The position numbers and the translations under genes were made by a program. Source: Hoylesella loescheii DSM 19665 = JCM 12249 = ATCC 15930 (GTDB lineage Bacteria > Bacteroidota > Bacteroidia > Bacteroidales > Bacteroidaceae). Taken from it: 64,000 bases of DNA. This document shows positions 25,801 to 35,092 of the stretch, piece by piece. The stretch's first letter is position 1. Each line of letters begins with the position of its first letter. The stretch lies in contig NZ_KB899212.1 in assembly GCF_000378085.1 (NCBI RefSeq), forward strand, positions 186,001 to 250,000. Reading direction: 5' to 3'. The notes under the pieces are model-generated. The model searched no databases. It saw nothing but the letters and a program-made list of their open reading frames with translations, and was not told the DNA's origin.

Positions 25801-28529
25801 CCGGTAAACGAAGTGATGTGTCTGGCCTTTCTTTCATCCTGTTTCGAGTCGTGCGTAATGTCTTCGTGGGGCTGGCGCATAAAGAAATCGACGATGGTTT
25901 TCATCAGTTTCTCGCGACAGAAGGCCTGTGTGATGCTCTCGAAGGGGAAGCCCATGACGAACGTTTTGTAGCTGCCTTGCGAGGCAACGGCTGCACTGAG
26001 GTTGTTCTCGGGATAGCGCATCACGGTATATCCCGTTGAGTCGGCGGCCTCGAGGGCATCAGGCGACTCCACGATATATTGTTCCGAGTTCAGTGTGTTG
26101 GCGTAGTTCATCTCGCCCACACCCAGCTCTAGCGGCGAGCGCACCATGCGAACACTTCCCGTGAGGGCTGCTCGCGAGTTGCGCCACTTATATTTCAGCA
26201 CCTCGGCAGCAAAACGTTGGTCGCTCTCTAAGGGCTTAGCCAAGGGGTTGCACCAAAGGTCGCTAGCTACGTATGCACCCGAAACAAACAGGTGAACGCC
26301 ACGTTGGGCATACTCTGCCAATGCTTTTTGTACCTTCGCATCGAAGGTCTTAAACATCAAGGGGTGTACATTGCCACGCCCCATCTTGGTTTGGCATTGC
26401 TTACCTAGTATGTAATCAACAAAGGCGTATCCGTCTTTCGCCTTGTCGAGGCACTCGTTGGCACACGATTCAAAGCTCAAACCCGCCTTCAATATGGCCT
26501 CGCCGTGTAGTGCGGGATAGTCGAACGTGTTTCCAGCAATCACCTTTGTCTCTTCGTTTCCATAGCTATCGCCATATCCACCCGAGTCGTCGTCGAGCCA
26601 AGGCAGGCTTCGGTTAAACTCTTTTTGGCTTCCTGTGTAGCTGATGTCTTGCAGATAAGGCACGCCGTGGTCGATGTTATCTAGGAAACCGGCATACAAA
26701 GTGTCGGCAGGAGCAGGCGCAACGAAGTCGGCTGGGGCAGAAACGCGGTCGAAACCATTTACCACCAAGGCCTTTTTACCCATGCTGGCCGAGCATCGTG
26801 CCACAGCCATTGTTTCGGAGGGGAAGCTCTTTCCGCCCTTGTTCACCGCCTCAACGCGGAAGCTGCACACCACGTCGGAGGGTATGCGAGCCACATAGCG
26901 GTTGCGTTTTACCACCTTGCCGTTGTCGAATGCGCCGTTGCCCAGACGTGTATAAACGATGTATCGGTCGGGCATGGCCGATGGTTCGAGTGTGTCGGCC
27001 ACGGCTTTCCACGTCAGTTCCACCTGATCGGTGCCTTTAAGCGATGCCGAAAGATGGTCTACGGGCAGTGGTGCTACCACGGGTGTTTGTCCCCTTTGGG
27101 CGCAGATAAAGCGTAACATGCCCTTGTAAATGGCCCTACTTACGGTGAAACGGAAGCGTGGGTCGAGGCCATAACGCATGTCGGCGAAGTTTTGATGCGA
27201 AAGTAATTCGAGCAACATAGCGGGAACGCGGGGGGTGCGAGCTTCGAAATACGAGGCGTCGCGACTGCCACGACTGTTCCAAAGGGGTTCGTATAGTGCG
27301 CGAATGTCGTTTAATATGCTGTTTTGTACGCTCTCGGTAAGGTCTTTGCAGAGATGTCGTGAGGCACCATTGGCAAACACGCTGTCGTAAGATTGGCTGT
27401 AATAGATGCCCAATGTACCGATAGTGCGGTCGTCTTTGGTGGTTCCGGCATCGCTGTGGAAGGCTAAAGAAAGGTCGATGGGCACGTTAAGTCCCTGTCC
27501 ATCGGGGTAACATTCTGATCCGCCTGCAAGCCAGTTGACCCACATTCCACGACTTTTATAGTCGTCGGTGTAGTCGTTTTCGCCATGCGAAGCAGAGTAA
27601 ACACTGTCTGGCACGCCAGCCCATTGCAGCCAATAGCGTGCTGCCTCGGTGAAGCGAGGATAGCCGCTAATGTCGGGCCTACCGATATTACCCATGCCAC
27701 CGCCAAACTTCACACCGTCGGCCGTCACGATTTCGCCCACTTTTCCCGTGTTGTTGCTTAGGCTAACACGATGCTGTTGGCCTGCTTTCTCGTCAAAAAC
27801 AAACTTGCCGAGGTAAATCCATGTTCCGCCACCCATCTGTTGGTTCACGCGGAAATGACTTTCCCCACCTTGGTGATGCACCGTGTAATGGGCCGTGGCG
27901 GTGCTTCCAGGCACGGTTTTATACGATACATAAACGGCATATTCGCCTGTCTTTGGCACGTTGGGCACCCATTCGGCAAGGCTCTCTTGCCCCTTCTTTA
28001 TCGATTGCACGGTGCGAAACGTACCATCGCGGAAGGGATTTTGAAAGTTGGTGTACACCTTATGACGGTAGGCAAAGCCTTCGCCCTGTCCCTGTTGCCA
28101 TGCCTGTTGGCCGTTGCGCTCTTTATATATGGTGTGTGGCGACAGTGTGTTGGCATCGTTGTCTACCACCACTTCATTCGTATTCCAATCTCTTTCGCGC
28201 GGCACAAGCACGTTTGCGCCCGCATTTTCGAGCATGGGTACGAGGAAAGGCAGCACGTAACTCTGCGTGTAGAGGTCTTCTACGGTTTGCAATAGACGTG
28301 CGCGCTGCCACTCCCAGCGGTCTTGTGTGCGCTCGTAATATCGGCCGTGACTATGCCAAACGGCGATATGTCTGCCCGTAAGTCCCTGCGTGGGGGTAGT
28401 GGGAACCGACATGTTGGTTACCAACGGCTGGTCGCAGCGGGGTGCGAAGGTTGTTGGAGCTACCTGCTGCGCCCATGTAGAGAGGGCAGCAAGGCAAAGG
28501 GCTACGATTGATATGTTGCGTCTAAACAT
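25776..28529 (-). CDS. Large exported amidase-like protein with golvesin-like domain
   Basis: About 917 residues from MFRRNISIVALCLAALSTWA. This start has a good ribosome-binding site (AAAGGAG) and a signal peptide; an ATG 21 codons upstream has neither. Residues about 55-120 (RHIAVWHSHGRYYERTQ.., then LENAGANVLVPRERD) and later GSECYPDGQGL, SLAFHSDAG and MLLELLSHQNF fit an N-acetylmuramoyl-L-alanine amidase (Amidase_3) fold. That fold is interrupted by a golvesin/xanthan-lyase-like beta domain (about 170-290). A fibronectin type III-like segment follows, then a C-terminal domain I do not recognise. It would strip stem peptides from murein outside the cytoplasm, producing substrate for NamZ (inference). 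It precedes the GT2-like gene on the same strand. Confidence 0.72.
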   Translation of the reverse strand: MFRRNISIVALCLAALSTWAQQVAPTTFAPRCDQPLVTNMSVPTTPTQGLTGRHIAVWHSHGRYYERTQDRWEWQRARLLQTVEDLYTQSYVLPFLVPMLENAGANVLVPRERDWNTNEVVVDNDANTLSPHTIYKERNGQQAWQQGQGEGFAYRHKVYTNFQNPFRDGTFRTVQSIKKGQESLAEWVPNVPKTGEYAVYVSYKTVPGSTATAHYTVHHQGGESHFRVNQQMGGGTWIYLGKFVFDEKAGQQHRVSLSNNTGKVGEIVTADGVKFGGGMGNIGRPDISGYPRFTEAARYWLQWAGVPDSVYSASHGENDYTDDYKSRGMWVNWLAGGSECYPDGQGLNVPIDLSLAFHSDAGTTKDDRTIGTLGIYYSQSYDSVFANGASRHLCKDLTESVQNSILNDIRALYEPLWNSRGSRDASYFEARTPRVPAMLLELLSHQNFADMRYGLDPRFRFTVSRAIYKGMLRFICAQRGQTPVVAPLPVDHLSASLKGTDQVELTWKAVADTLEPSAMPDRYIVYTRLGNGAFDNGKVVKRNRYVARIPSDVVCSFRVEAVNKGGKSFPSETMAVARCSASMGKKALVVNGFDRVSAPADFVAPAPADTLYAGFLDNIDHGVPYLQDISYTGSQKEFNRSLPWLDDDSGGYGDSYGNEETKVIAGNTFDYPALHGEAILKAGLSFESCANECLDKAKDGYAFVDYILGKQCQTKMGRGNVHPLMFKTFDAKVQKALAEYAQRGVHLFVSGAYVASDLWCNPLAKPLESDQRFAAEVLKYKWRNSRAALTGSVRMVRSPLELGVGEMNYANTLNSEQYIVESPDALEAADSTGYTVMRYPENNLSAAVASQGSYKTFVMGFPFESITQAFCREKLMKTIVDFFMRQPHEDITHDSKQDERKARHITSFTGEEKKVKK

Positions 28530-28624
28530 CTTTATCTCCTTTCTGATGTGACTTGATGGAACTGATGTGGCTGATGGAATTGATGGAACCAATGCTGTTG
28601 ACAGTTGCTCCTAACCATCTTTTG

Positions 28625-30082
28625 CTATATTTTTTGAGCGGTTTCGCCTCGTTTGATGAGTAGGCAAAGACCCACGAAGGTGAACAGGGCGTTGAGTATA
28701 AGCAACTCGTAACTGAAATGATAGCCGTTGAACCAAGCCTCTGAATGGCGGTCTAGTACCCAACAGAGCAGGGGCGAAGCCAAGGCCACGAGGGGTATCC
28801 AACGGTCGCGCACAGGTCGCTTTACCAATATGCCAAAGGCGAAGAGGCCCAATATTGGTCCGTAAGTGTAGCTGGCTAGGGTGTAAACGGCATCTACCAC
28901 GCTGGTGTTGTTCAGCACATTGAACACGATAATAGACAAGCCCATCACCACGGCCATGCCTATGTGCACGCGTTTGCGCATTCGGGTAACTTCGCTTTCG
29001 CTGCGTTTGCCTGCCCCGAGTATGTCTACGGTGAACGAAGTGGTGAGTGCGGTGAGCGCCGAGCCTGCTGCATTATAGGCTGAAGCTGACAAACCAACGA
29101 TGAACAGCACGCCAACAACGCCCGGAAGCAAGCCTCCTGTGGCGATGGTGGGGAAAAGCTGGTCGCCTGTAGCCGTTACGCCGTGGCGTGCAGCCTCTTC
29201 GTAGAGCAGCACACCTAACATCAGGAAGGCCGCAACCACGATGAATTGCAGCAGAATGCTAATCACCATGTTCTTTTGAGATTCACGACTGTTGCGACAA
29301 CTTAGGTTGCGCTGCATCATATCTTGGTCTAGCCCAGTCATGGCAATGGTGGTGAAGATACCGGCAAAGAACTGCTTGAAGAAGAATTGCTTGTTGTTAA
29401 CGTCGTCGAAGAAGAACATGCGGCTCATGTCGCTTTGGCTAATGTGACTCACCACGCCGCCAAACGACAGCTGTAAGTCGTCCGCGATAAACCAAATGCA
29501 CAATGCCACCGATACGATAAGACAGGTGGTCTTTATCAGGTCGGCCCAAATTACCGACTTAACGCCACCCTTATGGGTGTAAAACCACACGCAACCCACC
29601 GATAAGGCCACGTTAACCCAGAAGGGGATGCCCAATGGACCGAAAGCCAGAAGCTGTAAAGTGAAGCATACGAGGAAAAGACGAACGGCCGCTCCAAGCA
29701 TCTTCGAGATGAAGAAGAACCATGCTCCCGTGTGGTAAGCTTGCTGTCCGAAACGGTTACGCAGGTATTCGTAAACCGAAGTGAGCTGCAAACGATAGAA
29801 TAATGGTGTGAGAACGAAGGCCACGATAAGCTGACCAGCGATAAATCCCAATACCAATTGCAGGTAGCCAAAGCCACTTTGCGACACCATACCTGGTACA
29901 GAAACGTACGTTACGCCTGAGATGCTGGCCCCAATCATGGCAAATGCCACCATGTACCACTTGCTTTGGCGACTGCCAGTGAAGAAAGCGGCATTATCCA
30001 CATTGCGTCGGGCGATGCTCGAGACAAGGAACAAAACGGCGAAATAGGCTAAAACGGTTGCTAGGATTGCAATTGGGGTCAT
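28625..30082 (-). CDS. Sodium:solute symporter (SSS family)
   Basis: 485 residues from MTPIAILATVLAYFAVLFLV; an upstream in-frame ATG adds only 12 polar residues. About 13 membrane segments are visible. FFTGSRQSKWYMVAFAMIGAS near the N-terminus, TAMTGLDQDMMQRNLSCRN-like text around residue 255, and SASAYNAAGSALTALTTSF mark the SSS family, which includes sialic acid and sugar symporters. It sits between the amidase-like gene and the second namZ, so an amino sugar such as MurNAc is a reasonable candidate substrate. Confidence 0.9.
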   Translation of the reverse strand: MTPIAILATVLAYFAVLFLVSSIARRNVDNAAFFTGSRQSKWYMVAFAMIGASISGVTYVSVPGMVSQSGFGYLQLVLGFIAGQLIVAFVLTPLFYRLQLTSVYEYLRNRFGQQAYHTGAWFFFISKMLGAAVRLFLVCFTLQLLAFGPLGIPFWVNVALSVGCVWFYTHKGGVKSVIWADLIKTTCLIVSVALCIWFIADDLQLSFGGVVSHISQSDMSRMFFFDDVNNKQFFFKQFFAGIFTTIAMTGLDQDMMQRNLSCRNSRESQKNMVISILLQFIVVAAFLMLGVLLYEEAARHGVTATGDQLFPTIATGGLLPGVVGVLFIVGLSASAYNAAGSALTALTTSFTVDILGAGKRSESEVTRMRKRVHIGMAVVMGLSIIVFNVLNNTSVVDAVYTLASYTYGPILGLFAFGILVKRPVRDRWIPLVALASPLLCWVLDRHSEAWFNGYHFSYELLILNALFTFVGLCLLIKRGETAQKI

Positions 30083-30099
30083 ATCTTGTTGGTTTAAAT

Positions 30100-30290
30100 A
30101 TAGTTGACGAGTTGACAAGTTTACGGGTTGACAGGCTTTACAAGTTGATGAGTTCCAAGTTAAAGAGTCGCGAGCTATTGGCTTAATTCCTTACCTCTTT
30201 ACTCTTTTACTCCTTCCTCCTTTACTCCTTTTACTCTTTCCTCCTTTACTACTTATTCCTTTACTACTTACTTCTTCCTCCTTATATATA
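30100..30290. repeat. 8-bp word tract overlapping the namZ paralogue's 3' end
   Basis: From about 30100 to 30185 AGTTGACG, AGTTGACA, AGTTTACG and GGTTGACA words step by 8 bases. From 30190 to 30290 TTACTCTT, TTACTCCT and TCCTCCTT words continue inside the coding sequence. Confidence 0.65.
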
Positions 30291-31444
30291 AGATACTTGC
30301 GCCGCATCTCCTTATATTTCTCGAGTTCGGGTTGCCAAACGGCGCGTATTTCTTCGTTAGAGCGACCTTCCATGATCATCTTTTGCACATAGTCTACGCC
30401 CACCAGCTTGGTGAAGAAGGGTGTGAAAAAGCGCTCGCCGATATTTAAGTTGCGGTATGCGTCGATGACATACGTAAGGTCGAAGCCCCGTTTGATAATC
30501 TCTTCTTGAGGTTTGCGGCTTAAATTTACACCAAAACACAGCTGGTTTAGCTGTGGCGGATTTTTCGCGCCGGCAACACTTCGGGGTATAAAGCCATATT
30601 TATAGCCCACCATTTGGGGGTGTCCGTACTGCTGAAACGGCAGGCTGGTGCCGCGTCCAAGGCTTACAACCGTGCCTTCGAACAGGCAAATAGAAGGATA
30701 AAGGTATATGGCCTGCATGTTAGGTAGGTTTGGCGAGGGCGCGATAGGCAGCTTGTAGCGCGTGGAATGCGTATAGTTGCGGCATGCAATGATGTTGAGT
30801 TGGCATGGCTCACCACCTTCCAACCAGCCTTCGCCATTTATCATGCTCGCCATTTCGGCCAACGTTAGGCCGTGAACAACAGGAATGGGCAAAGCACCAA
30901 CACCCGACTTGTACTTCATATCTAGCACCGGACCGTCTACATAGCAGCCGTTTGGGTTGGGCCTATCCAATATCATCATCGTGGTTTTAGTCTTTGCGCA
31001 GGCGTTCATCAATTGCAACATGGATATATAATAGGTGTAGAACCTCAGTCCTACGTCCTGAATGTCAACCACCAGTACGTCTGTTTCCTTCAATACTTTA
31101 ATGTTAGGCGTACCGTCTTTTCCGTTATAGAGCGAAAAAATGGGCACGCCCGTTTTCTTATCGGTTGAGTTTTTCACATGTTCGCCTGCGTCGGCTGTTC
31201 CCCTGAACCCATGTTCGGGCGCAAAAACGCCCACCACATTCACGTTATTATCAATAAGCAAGTCTAAGATATGCTTGCCTTTCACCACGGCCGTATGATT
31301 GGCGAACAATGCCACTCGCTTGTCTTTCAGTGCGGGCAGATACGCATTCGTGCGTTCGTCGCCGCAAGCCACGCGTGCTTTTTGTGCCTTACCGACAACA
31401 GCGACAAGGCAAAAGAGCATCAATATCGTAACAATTTTTTTCAT
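30191..31444 (-). CDS. namZ: DUF1343 family exo-muramidase (second copy) with basic repeat-encoded tail
   Basis: 417 residues with a signal peptide (MKKIVTILMLFCLVAVVGKA). It shares the DUF1343 landmarks with the copy at 21344-22594 (FAPEHGFRGTADAGE, VLVVDIQDVGLRFYTY, ILDRPNPNGCYVDGP) but is clearly diverged. The last 25 or so residues are Ser, Lys, Gly and Arg only (such as KSKRSKGGRSKRVKR) and are encoded by the degenerate repeat tract, so the tail is probably a recent extension. A -7 element (TATTTTTG on the minus strand, 31545-31552) lies about 100 bases upstream. It is the first gene of the minus-strand cluster. Confidence 0.85.
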   Translation of the reverse strand: MKKIVTILMLFCLVAVVGKAQKARVACGDERTNAYLPALKDKRVALFANHTAVVKGKHILDLLIDNNVNVVGVFAPEHGFRGTADAGEHVKNSTDKKTGVPIFSLYNGKDGTPNIKVLKETDVLVVDIQDVGLRFYTYYISMLQLMNACAKTKTTMMILDRPNPNGCYVDGPVLDMKYKSGVGALPIPVVHGLTLAEMASMINGEGWLEGGEPCQLNIIACRNYTHSTRYKLPIAPSPNLPNMQAIYLYPSICLFEGTVVSLGRGTSLPFQQYGHPQMVGYKYGFIPRSVAGAKNPPQLNQLCFGVNLSRKPQEEIIKRGFDLTYVIDAYRNLNIGERFFTPFFTKLVGVDYVQKMIMEGRSNEEIRAVWQPELEKYKEMRRKYLIYKEEEVSSKGISSKGGKSKRSKGGRSKRVKR

Positions 31445-31994
31445 GTCAAGGCGGTTTTTAGTTGCTTACATGGCAAAGTTAGTGCATTTTTTTAGAATCA
31501 GAAACACGAAATTAAGTATTTTTAGATTTGTTATTGATGTTTTGCAAAAATACGGCCGATAATGATTAGGTAAATACAAACAGGTAACTTCTATAGATTT
31601 GTTTAAGCAGGCATTTGTAGGCTATAGCATAATATATGAGGTATGATACGCTTTCAGCGAGTTGTTTTATAACATGCTTTGGTGCTAGTCTTTATACTTA
31701 TTATGTACCCACTCCACGGGCATGGCCGTCTTATATCCTTTTCATTTATGCTTTATCTATTGAATTAATGTTTATTGTGTATAATTTAATGTCGCATTAC
31801 CAATGTGAAAAATATGTTTAATGCGAAGAATTTGATTAATGTTTTCTTGATAATGTAAAATAAAATCACTAGTTTTGCCCTTGCAGACATCTACTATGGG
31901 CATCTTGGCCAAGTCGGTTGTTATACGAAGATTTTGGCGCGATTACCTAATGCAGACATTAAACAGACTAGAATAAGAATAATCAATACACGAT
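31445..31994. other. AT-rich divergent intergenic region
   Basis: This 550-base gap separates the namZ paralogue (minus strand) from the three-gene accessory unit (plus strand). It carries the leftward -7 element at 31545-31552 and the rightward promoter at 31847-31877. It is visibly more AT-rich than its surroundings. I see no gene in it. Confidence 0.6.
31847..31877 (+). promoter_or_regulatory. Promoter of the three-gene accessory unit
   Basis: TTG (31847-31849), a 20-base spacer, then TAGTTTTG (31870-31877). The predicted leader is about 110 bases. Confidence 0.65.
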
Positions 31995-32921
31995 ATGGAA
32001 AAGACATTTTGGATGAAAAAGGCATATTGGGAAGAGCTGTGTGAACGTTGCAAAGGCCTAGACCATGTTAAGTTCATCTCCCACAAGTACCGTTGCGAAC
32101 AGACCATCATAAATAAGGTGGACGAAGAACCTGTATGTGCGATAAGAATGAAGTCGGACTACCTTCTTGAGTCGTTTGAGAACATAGACAAGGGAATGGT
32201 TAATGCCCGTTGTACGCTGCTAGAGCAGTTTGCTAACATCTACCCGAGTAGCTACGAAAAGCCATTGGAACTAATGAACGATTTGGAAAAGCTGAAGTGC
32301 GAAGCCGTGTTGGGTATAGACATGGGCACAGGTATAATTGAAACTGTGATAAACGAAGACGAGATGCGGGAGAAGTGGGAGGAGTATAAAACCGACCTGC
32401 TGAGTAAATATGATTTCCTCAAGTCGAAACCTGCAAGAGACAGCATGATGCAATTCGTGCAGTCTGTTGAAAAAGTCATGACAAATGGAGATCTGCTTTT
32501 GGCTGAACTTAAAAGTAAGATGTTTTTTACACTGCTATTTGGCGGCTACATTGTTGGCAAAGAAGAGTATAACAATCCCTACGATATAGAGCTGCCGTCA
32601 CAACTTTTCCAAGGCATAACTGTGCCCATGAGGGTTACCCCGCGTATCATCAAAGAATCGCCTAGCAGTGTTTTGTTCGAGCGTAAGGGCGAGATAGACG
32701 AGGAAACTAAGCGAAAAAAAGAGATACGCGAAGCCTACGACACCCGTTTCAAGCCTTCTGTTGATTACTCCTTCTCCGAATACGCAGCCCGATTGTACGT
32801 TCATGCGTTGGTTAACGGTGAACAACGTTACGTGCAAGAGGCTGAGTGTAACATAACGGAAGAGGTGCTAAACAACGTGAGTATGACCATACAATATAAA
32901 ATCAGAAAACTAGACGAATAA
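31995..32921 (+). CDS. Unknown protein, first gene of the PAAR-like unit
   Basis: 308 residues, no signal peptide, mostly charged. The N-terminal 110 residues are rich in Cys, Lys and Glu; a hydrophobic stretch KMFFTLLFGGYIVG is near residue 180; the C-terminal part (VTPRIIKESPSSVLFERKGE onward) looks alpha/beta. I recognise no family. The stop codon and the next start share one base (TAATG), so translation is coupled to the PAAR-like gene. By position it could be a chaperone or adaptor that loads the PAAR-like protein (inference only). Confidence 0.8.
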   Translation: MEKTFWMKKAYWEELCERCKGLDHVKFISHKYRCEQTIINKVDEEPVCAIRMKSDYLLESFENIDKGMVNARCTLLEQFANIYPSSYEKPLELMNDLEKLKCEAVLGIDMGTGIIETVINEDEMREKWEEYKTDLLSKYDFLKSKPARDSMMQFVQSVEKVMTNGDLLLAELKSKMFFTLLFGGYIVGKEEYNNPYDIELPSQLFQGITVPMRVTPRIIKESPSSVLFERKGEIDEETKRKKEIREAYDTRFKPSVDYSFSEYAARLYVHALVNGEQRYVQEAECNITEEVLNNVSMTIQYKIRKLDE

Positions 32922-34234
32922 TGAGTATATCGTATCTTCGACATGGAACAAACGCAGTTTGTACGAACATGACATCTCCCTATCCTGTACAAATAGGGAT
33001 TGAAACATGTCCATGGAGTTTCTTATCAGGAGACGGTCTAGCCGTTTTGAATACTGATGCCCGCAAATTATCAGCATGTTTTAATTGCAAACTCCCCTAT
33101 ATGGCGTGGGAAGGCTTGGACTCTTACCTTTGTGGCCTTGCAATTGGGGCTGTCGCTATTGCTGGCGTTGCGCTTACAATCATGACTTGTGGGGCCGATA
33201 CTATTTTTGCCTCAGTGGCAGCAATGATGATACCCACTGGCGATGCGCTGGCCACTTCGGCTGTGATGTGGGGCAGTGCGCTTCTTGTAGATGGCGAGAA
33301 ACTAGGTTATGATGTAAAGCACTTTTGTGACGTTTTAAAAGACGGGCAATGGAAGATGGGGCATACGGGCACCTTTGTCAAAGGTAAGCCTGCCTTGCTC
33401 CAACATTCTTTTCTGTTATGTCCTCGTGGCGGCGTTGTCACCGTAATTCTTGATGACGATCTGGCTAAGCTGGCCGCAGAGAATATCAGTGCGGCTAACC
33501 AGAAGATCATCTCTACCGAAAAGGAGAATCAAAGGGTACAAGGTATTATCAGTGGTTTAACGGGTGGTGCAAATCCCATATCGTTGGCCGTATCCATTCT
33601 TTTCGCTTACAATGGAGGAGCAGAGGATGTAGAGTTAGATCATTATGAGATGATGAAGAATTCTACCGAGGACAAGAACTTTGAATACGACTATGCTGGT
33701 AAAATAGCAGAGACAGCTGAAGAAACAGCCGCAGGCGAAGCTACGGCAGAAGCACTTCATCAGGTGTCGCCCAATACTTTTGAAGGCGGTACATATACTG
33801 AGGCCAAAGGTAATCCCTCAGATCTAAATGAGGCCAAGAAAGCAGAGGATGCAGCAAAGGAGTCTTGTCGTAAGAAAGAAGGTGAAGCGGCCAGCCGTGA
33901 TGAAAAACTAAAGAAAAGGTCTCACGGAAAGAAAAAGCCTCACCGTAAGATGAAGGGTAGGAAAATCGCAGCTCAACAAAAAGCTAGAAGAGCAAGCAAG
34001 GTTGCAAACAAGGCAGCAGAAAACACAGAGAAGATAGCGCGAAAGATGGGCAAGCAACTCTTTGAAACTCTTTTAGGGTTTGGCGTAGGAGTACTTGGTG
34101 CAGGTCTTGGCATTTGGGTTGATAGCGAAAACAAAGAGGATGAGTTTTACATGACAGAAGGCATGATTGGTGAATTACTTTTTGCTCTTCATGAGGACGA
34201 TACCAAACCAAAAATAGTAGCAAATGATTTTTAA
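32921..34234 (+). CDS. PAAR-like (DUF4280-type) protein with hydrophobic insert and basic C-terminus
   Basis: 437 residues. The N-terminal about 180 residues follow the DUF4280/PAAR-like layout: an opening with GTNAVCTN, ETCPWSF, the Cys-rich SACFNCKLP, then KPALLQHSFLLCPRGGVVTV, whose Cys and Gly-Gly are typical of the last repeat. Between residues about 68 and 118 lies a hydrophobic insert able to span a membrane. Residues about 300-400 are very rich in Lys, Ala, Arg and Glu, followed by a glycine-rich hydrophobic segment (FGVGVLGAGLGIWV). PAAR-like proteins cap the spike of type VI or related contractile injection systems and may carry toxins. No recognisable toxin motif or other secretion gene is nearby. 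Confidence 0.7.
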   Translation: MSISYLRHGTNAVCTNMTSPYPVQIGIETCPWSFLSGDGLAVLNTDARKLSACFNCKLPYMAWEGLDSYLCGLAIGAVAIAGVALTIMTCGADTIFASVAAMMIPTGDALATSAVMWGSALLVDGEKLGYDVKHFCDVLKDGQWKMGHTGTFVKGKPALLQHSFLLCPRGGVVTVILDDDLAKLAAENISAANQKIISTEKENQRVQGIISGLTGGANPISLAVSILFAYNGGAEDVELDHYEMMKNSTEDKNFEYDYAGKIAETAEETAAGEATAEALHQVSPNTFEGGTYTEAKGNPSDLNEAKKAEDAAKESCRKKEGEAASRDEKLKKRSHGKKKPHRKMKGRKIAAQQKARRASKVANKAAENTEKIARKMGKQLFETLLGFGVGVLGAGLGIWVDSENKEDEFYMTEGMIGELLFALHEDDTKPKIVANDF

Positions 34235-34943
34235 GGGTAAAGATTCATTGAAGAGACAAGGATTGTTGGCGCTTGGCAAGTTTGTTGTAGCGCCAATCTT
34301 GGTCGCATTGCTTATTCCCATAGTATACCACTTTAAAGGTAATCGTTCTGCAGTTGCTTATGTAGACACATACGTACAGAACTTTGACAGTATTTATGTC
34401 ACGTTGCCGAAGGATAGGTACCTGAACATATCAGGTGGTAAAATGTTCAATATAAAAGGTATAAAGTATAATAAATTTACGGGAGAAAGAATATATATGC
34501 GTGCATCCATATTCTTTATAGAGAAGTACAAAAAGTTTTTCGAATTTATTTGGATTATAGGTGTTGAAGACTTTGTTGGTCATAAGGGGCGTCATTATGA
34601 TACGGGAGGAGTTCAACAACGCCAACTAGAAGATGGCATGGTGCTTTGCGTGTATGTCAATCGCATTCAGTGGCACGACAAGAGTTATGGCACAAAAGCT
34701 AATCCCATGCCCGTGTTCCTTCACCGCTTTGTTTCGGGCGACAAGATAGACGAGCGGAACAAAGACCTGATGTATATAGACAGCATATACCCCAACGAAG
34801 ATCATCTCTTGTACGACTACATGTCGCCCCGCACTGTTCGCCGCATGCGGAACACGCCCGACTCCATCAACCGCAAGTACGTCGAACACTACCTTCGTTA
34901 CATCCTGCCCAAAGATGAGTTCAAGCGGCTTTTCGTTAAATAA
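34224..34943 (+). CDS. Unknown N-terminally anchored protein, third gene of the unit
   Basis: 239 residues overlapping the PAAR-like gene by 11 bases. One hydrophobic segment (FVVAPILVALLIPIVYHF, residues about 20-37) after a short basic start predicts a single-pass inner-membrane protein with about 200 residues outside. The soluble part is rich in Tyr, Asp and Lys (DSIYVTLPKDRYLNISGG, KDLMYIDSIYPNEDHLLYDY). I recognise no family. An immunity or anchoring role is possible by position. The first half of the gene is more AT-rich than the second. Confidence 0.78.
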   Translation: MIFKGKDSLKRQGLLALGKFVVAPILVALLIPIVYHFKGNRSAVAYVDTYVQNFDSIYVTLPKDRYLNISGGKMFNIKGIKYNKFTGERIYMRASIFFIEKYKKFFEFIWIIGVEDFVGHKGRHYDTGGVQQRQLEDGMVLCVYVNRIQWHDKSYGTKANPMPVFLHRFVSGDKIDERNKDLMYIDSIYPNEDHLLYDYMSPRTVRRMRNTPDSINRKYVEHYLRYILPKDEFKRLFVK

Positions 34944-35092
34944 ATCCTTTGCAACATAATTAAAGAAAGGCCTGGATATAGTCCCTCTTTTATCTATAAA
35001 GTTTGCATGTAAACAGGTAATGTGATGCCTTCCATACTTGTTTACGATGCGCTGAATGAGGTGTAAAGAAACGTTTTAAGAACTCCTGTCGT

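Noticed and set aside
28530..28592. Earlier start for the amidase-like protein
   Set aside because: The extra 21 residues would precede an obvious signal peptide, and the ATG at 28529 has the good ribosome-binding site.
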